Part shown: positions 59,437-64,000 of the stretch, in pieces | Layout of the letters: the number at the start of each line of letters is the position of its first letter | How positions within the stretch are numbered: the first letter of the stretch is position 1 | Assembly (NCBI GenBank): GCA_036346375.1 | Contig: CM070500.1 | Span: forward strand, 68,762,525-68,826,524 | Source of the DNA: Guadua angustifolia | Taxonomy: Eukaryota; Streptophyta; Magnoliopsida; Poales; Poaceae | Length of the DNA: 64,000 bases | Direction: 5' to 3' | The notes under the pieces: model-generated | What the model saw: only the letters and a program-made list of their open reading frames with translations | The model's database searches: none | Told to the model about the DNA's origin: nothing | Program-made: the position numbers and the translations under genes

Positions 59437-61760
59437 TAACTTATATATATATATATACCAATACCACAATATAGCAAATTTACAGAAAATAAGAGCATGC
59501 ATAAATAGATTTGACAAAACAAAATGAAAATTAACTGGAATCAATATGATAAAAAAAGGGTGCTTGCCTTGCTCTTTTGGTTTAAGATTTGATTCGGAGT
59601 TGAGGTAGATGGTCGTAGCTTCGGATAGGTTGATATCTACACGTGATTTTCGTATCATACAACGATAATAAGAAGCAATAACAACGAGAGGCAAAAAGAA
59701 ATCAAATAAAACCAAATAAATTAGAATTGAAGGTGTTGGTGATAAAATTATTTTAATTACTGATTTCTTATTATTTAAGTTTGTTTATTTGTATTAAATA
59801 TGGATTTTTGGGTTTATATTACTCAAAGTTGTTTTTTTAATTGGATTCAGATGCAAAGCATATTATAATAGAATTATTCTTATAGAATATGATGGCTTGT
59901 CTTAGGGGGGCATTTCTAAGCTGATCCTATTAATATTAGTGTTTATTTGTGATATTCTATTCATTTTCTAATCTTAATTATTTTTAAATTATATGTTATA
60001 AGAGGTTAGATTTCGTTTTAAATTTGCAATTGCAACCTACATAGATATACAATAATTTTTGTAGTATTAGCAGGTCTTAACCCTAGAAGTGTCTTGAAAC
60101 TGGTTTTGCCTCTTTTTGCTCTTATTTGTGAAAGTTATTAATATTTTAGTTTGTATGTATATGGAAAATGAAATATTTTATGAACATAATTCAAATTAGA
60201 TCTTTTTGCTCACTAATATGACCTTGTCCTTAGAAATATTTTGAGACTAGTTCTACATGATTTAACATTTATTTATGTCATTTTGTTTTATACTTTGAGT
60301 CCTTAAGTATATATCTAATACATGAAAACATATTTTGATTAAGGCGCTAAGTGCAAACTATGACTAATTATATTAATTTTTATTGTATTAGGTGGTCTGG
60401 TCCTATAGAGCCTTTAAAAATTTGTTTCTTTTATATTTGCACTTATTTATGGATTTTATTTATATACTAATCATATGCATATATTTAAAGCAAGATCGAA
60501 TACAAACTTGGTCCAAACTAATACAAATATGATTTTTTTTTACATAAACAAGGGTATCCTGGTATTAACAGAGTTTAGAAATTGGTTTCACTATATTTTG
60601 GATTTATATGTACAAGTTATAACTATTTGAGTTTTTATGCATTGAATAATAATCTATACAAAAATCTTATTCAAAAAAGGGTCAAATTTAAATTTTTTTT
60701 GCAAAAATGTATTGCTTATGGTCTCAGGACCATGTGGAAATTATTTCATATTCTTAGGAGTTAGGGTCTACACATTTCCTATAGAGTCCACATTAGGGTT
60801 TATTTAAATTTTAAATGCAAGAAAGTAAAATATGATTCAAAAATAAATACTTTTATATATTTTTAAGGCTTAGGATTTTATAAATTTGTTTCACTGGTTT
60901 TGGACGTAAAATATGAAAGTTATTAATGTTTGAGTATGGGTTGGTTTGAATATTCACTGGAAAATAGAGAATACGTTTTCCATATATGAAAGCACATTCT
61001 GTCTTTTGAACGAGGCAAGCCTTCACGCTGACTAATAGGGTGGCCCACCTATCAGTGGTCGAAAAAAGTGTGGTGGCCTAGGGCACGTTGACGGCAGTGT
61101 TCCGACAGGGATTCGGCTAGGGCTTCAAGCTAGCTGGTGGTGGCTAAAGGTGGCGTGCCACCGAGGGCTAGTGGTTGCACCATGGCTGACTGGTCACAAA
61201 GCTTGCCAGAGCTTGCTTATGTACAATTGGAGGCTTGGTAAGCATTAATGGACTTAAAGGATTCCATTTTACCTATTAATGATGGTGGGGAACGGTAGTG
61301 GTGGTCTGCCACCAGTGGCTAGGAAGAAGACATCAGAGGCAGCGGCGATTCGGGCAACAAAAGCTGAAAACAAGGTGGGTGGTGTGTTTATGGATGCTCT
61401 GAGATGCTATATGCCAATTGAATTGGGATGGTAGTCACTGAGTCACTGGAATCCGTTTTGTCCCTTTTCTTGCTTTACTTCGGCAATGGCGGCAATGGTA
61501 GGAATGGGTGCGTCAACTAAGGCTTTGTTGCTGGAGGGGAGGTGGTATGAGAAGCTTAATTTGATTCTGCTTTAGCCTGGTCGAATTGGAGGATAAATGA
61601 TTATGATATCTTGATTTGGCTCAGTAGCTCAGAGGTGGCTTAGCGATGATGGCGGCCTATGGTGATGCTACTAGAGTTCGGTTTGGGCAAGGTTGTAACG
61701 GACCGCCCTTTCTAGGGGGTATGTATAAATACCTTCACAACCATCCAGGATTTTAGTTGT
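59437..61760. repeat. 3.9-kb module, copy 2 right part
   Basis: Resumes after element C. GTGCTTGCCTTGC at 59559, then about 1.2 kb AT-rich DNA, then a GC-richer block with TGGCCCACCTATCAGTGG (61041). The landmark order matches copy 1. Confidence 0.5.
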
Positions 61761-64000
61761 ACGTAACCAAGTGTACATTGCCAGATATAAGCAGTGAAAG
61801 CAAATATTTTATAGATAATTTAAGGGCCTAACGGCCAGAGTTTTACAAAAGAGTGTGGCTGCACTAGATACATTACAAAACACCCACAGGAAAGGCTTGA
61901 GCAGATAGATCAAGGCCTTCAAAACCAAATGTTATCGCCATCGATGGACTCTTGGAATCCGTCGTCTTCTTGAAAGTTTAAGGGAGGGGGGTAGGAGGCA
62001 AGGGTGAGTGAAAATTCTAAATACTACATGCAAGGATAAACAAAGGTTGGTACAAGTTTAAGTATTGTGGATGCAAGTTGTTAAATACCAGTTTTTATTT
62101 TACATTTGAAACACAAACTAAATAACATATAATACCATGGGCGTTATTTGCAAAGTTCAAATTTACGACAAGTTCTATTTATGAAAACTTCATGAGCGCA
62201 GTTACAGGAATCACCCTAGATTAACTTAGCTTCATTAACCGGAAACACGACGTATTCGAATACCATTGATCACTCTGCAGAGCTGCTCAGCTTTACCCAC
62301 AAGATATCTTCGGCCGTCAGTGCCACATGATTACATGCAACTTAAATGCATGCGGCCGGACTGAGATGATTATAACCTTTTGTTGAACTTCCCTTCTTTA
62401 GCCCCTATCCAGTAGGTTACGTGGATCCATAGCTTCCAGGACCCACTAGCCAAAGCGGACGGCATGATCTGGCTAACTGTGGATACCTATTGTTATGAGA
62501 ACCGACGAATGGCCACCCCATTCCCGTTCCACTCCAGTCGCTACGCGATCCATTCTCCTACCAGATTGGTAGCTATCTCCTATAGGTATTCCAAAAGGGA
62601 GTACAATGTATTGAGCTATGCTGGAACAGGTCAACAAGGCTGACCGGCCCAAGTTGTGGTTGAGCGGAAACTGAAGTTATTTGCTTTGTCCAAGACATCG
62701 GTTGAAAGTGGGCCAATGACATACCACAAACCATGATACCCACTGTACTAACCACCACACCACAACCTGGCTTCGTCATCGGTTGGGGGTTGGACCAACA
62801 TCCACCTCCTGTGGTCAGCCCAACACTGTCCCCCTAACCGTAGCAATTTTTGAAAATCACCCGAGCCATCTCTCGGAGATTGTGAGTAATTGAGCTAAAG
62901 GTGAAATTATATTAACTGCTAATCTACGACGGTTCAATATTTTATAGCCTAAGGTTAAAAAGAAATTAAGGCGTAACAACATGTTTAACATTGGGTTATA
63001 TCTAATAATGTCATTCCAAATTATCTCCTTTTGTCGTTTTCTAAAATACTAAAAAGTAATACGGTACAAAAATATTACACATACTGTAGTGGAACAGGGT
63101 TCAAAATGTTCAAGGGTGTGGCTTGCCTTGCGGAGTCGAGGGTGCTCCTAGAGAGAAGTAGTCGAAGTCGCGTCTGATCCCGGACGGCTTCTGCTCTTGG
63201 TACAGATTCGAGTATTACTCCTGCTCTAGGAATTGCTCTAAGGGCTGCTCTAGCATCGGATCTAACGCGAGAAAATGCAACCAATAAATAAATGGATAAA
63301 AACAACCAAGAGAGAGAAAACGAAAAAAGAATCGGAGAGAAAATGGCTGGAATAGGGTTCGAGGGCATTTTGAGAATTTTCTGGACTTGGTCTAGTGGAA
63401 CGGAGATCATTTTTGGACTCAGTGGCTCGAACTGGTCAAAAATATATATTTTTGGGCATTTTTTGATCTTTGGGATTTTTCTGGAATTTTTGGGGATTTT
63501 CCTGAATTTTTAATTGAGTTTTTGGATTTTAAATAATATTAAATCCGAAAATTGAATTTAGGCCGCCTGATGTCGGCCGATTCTTCGTTTTTGTCGTGAC
63601 CACGGCTCTCGGCGCCTGACCCATGCGGTCTTGTGACTTGCTAGGCCGACCCATGACACTTGCTTGGGGGAGAGTGACCAAATGTCTCTGAGAGAGGCGG
63701 TGACGCAAGGGCCCCAGCTGCCAGGGAGAGAGAGGAGGAAGTGGAGGGCTGCCGGGTGTGAGGAAGAAGCACGCAGCACGGCGGAGGGAGGGCTCGGGGG
63801 AGAAGAAAAGATGGCGGGGGAGGAGCAGCGTAACGCGGGGAGGTCGGGGATGGGAGAAATAGCGGGGAGGAGGGGGTATTTATAGGAGAAAACGCAGAGA
63901 GAGGCGGGTGGCGTGGCAGGCAGAGATCTTGGTGGCGCTGCTCGAGGGGTGACCGGGGGGGACGAAGGGTGAAGGTGGAGAGAGACAGGAAGGGCCCGGA
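61761..64000. repeat. 3.9-kb module, copy 3 (cut by window end)
   Basis: GGGTGAGTGAAAATTC (62001), CTCTGCAGAGCTGCTCAGCT with ACCCACAAG (62272-62303), GGCTTGCCTTGCGGAG (63120), then AT-rich and GC-rich blocks in the same order as the other copies. It follows copy 2 directly, head to tail. The GC-rich end (63540-64000) has ORFs but no recognisable protein. Confidence 0.45.

Noticed and set aside
63558..63885. Overlapping ORFs at the right edge
   Set aside because: GC-rich repeat sequence, no recognisable protein, frames on both strands equally open.

Overview
The window is nuclear DNA from a grass (Poaceae, possibly panicoid; the species cannot be fixed from sequence alone). Evidence: a GC-rich monocot-style WRKY gene with plant splice sites, Ty3/gypsy and Sirevirus-like LTR elements, CACTA elements with CACTACTACAGAA ends, and Stowaway/Tourist/hAT MITEs. 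There is no bacterial or organellar content. I find one convincing host gene; almost everything else is mobile-element DNA, much of it nested.

Layout. 1-10124: 3' part of a Ty3/gypsy element (element A) with broken gag-pol on the + strand and an antisense multi-exon gene (plant mobile domain plus coiled coil) between pol and the 3' LTR. Element A sits inside the 5' LTR of element B (10125-17844), a non-coding LTR element with an initiator-Met primer site and five GGGGGAG tracts, as in Sirevirus relatives. 18065-18901: pieces of CACTA elements. 19998-20919: a fold-back inverted repeat with a long TA tract.

21340-33407 (minus strand): a complete group IIb WRKY transcription factor gene of six exons (561 codons plus stop), all introns phase 0. 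The 114-base exon carrying WRKYGQK (28637-28750) is easy to miss because it lies alone between two large transposon-filled introns. Intron 5 (6.6 kb) holds a 4147-bp CACTA element with an AGT target duplication and an hAT-like MITE. Intron 3 (3.3 kb) holds a MITE inside a fold-back MITE, plus a Stowaway. The upstream region has nested Tourist-like MITEs and W-boxes.

34690-46900: AT-rich repeats, a degenerate array with units of about 300 bp (36120-37600), and a CACTA protein relic (43961-46330, minus strand). A repeated module of about 3.9 kb occurs three times (38.6-43.1, 46.9-61.7 interrupted, 61.7-64.0 kb). 48453-59436: a complete but coding-dead Ty3/gypsy element (element C; TSD TAACT, LTRs about 658 bp), inserted in the second copy of that module and carrying a different antisense gene (PF04195-like plus coiled coil).

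Functionally, only the WRKY gene looks intact. The main themes are transposon bloat of its introns, two unrelated gypsy elements with the same antisense-gene architecture, and a defective element (A) that inserted recently although its genes are broken.
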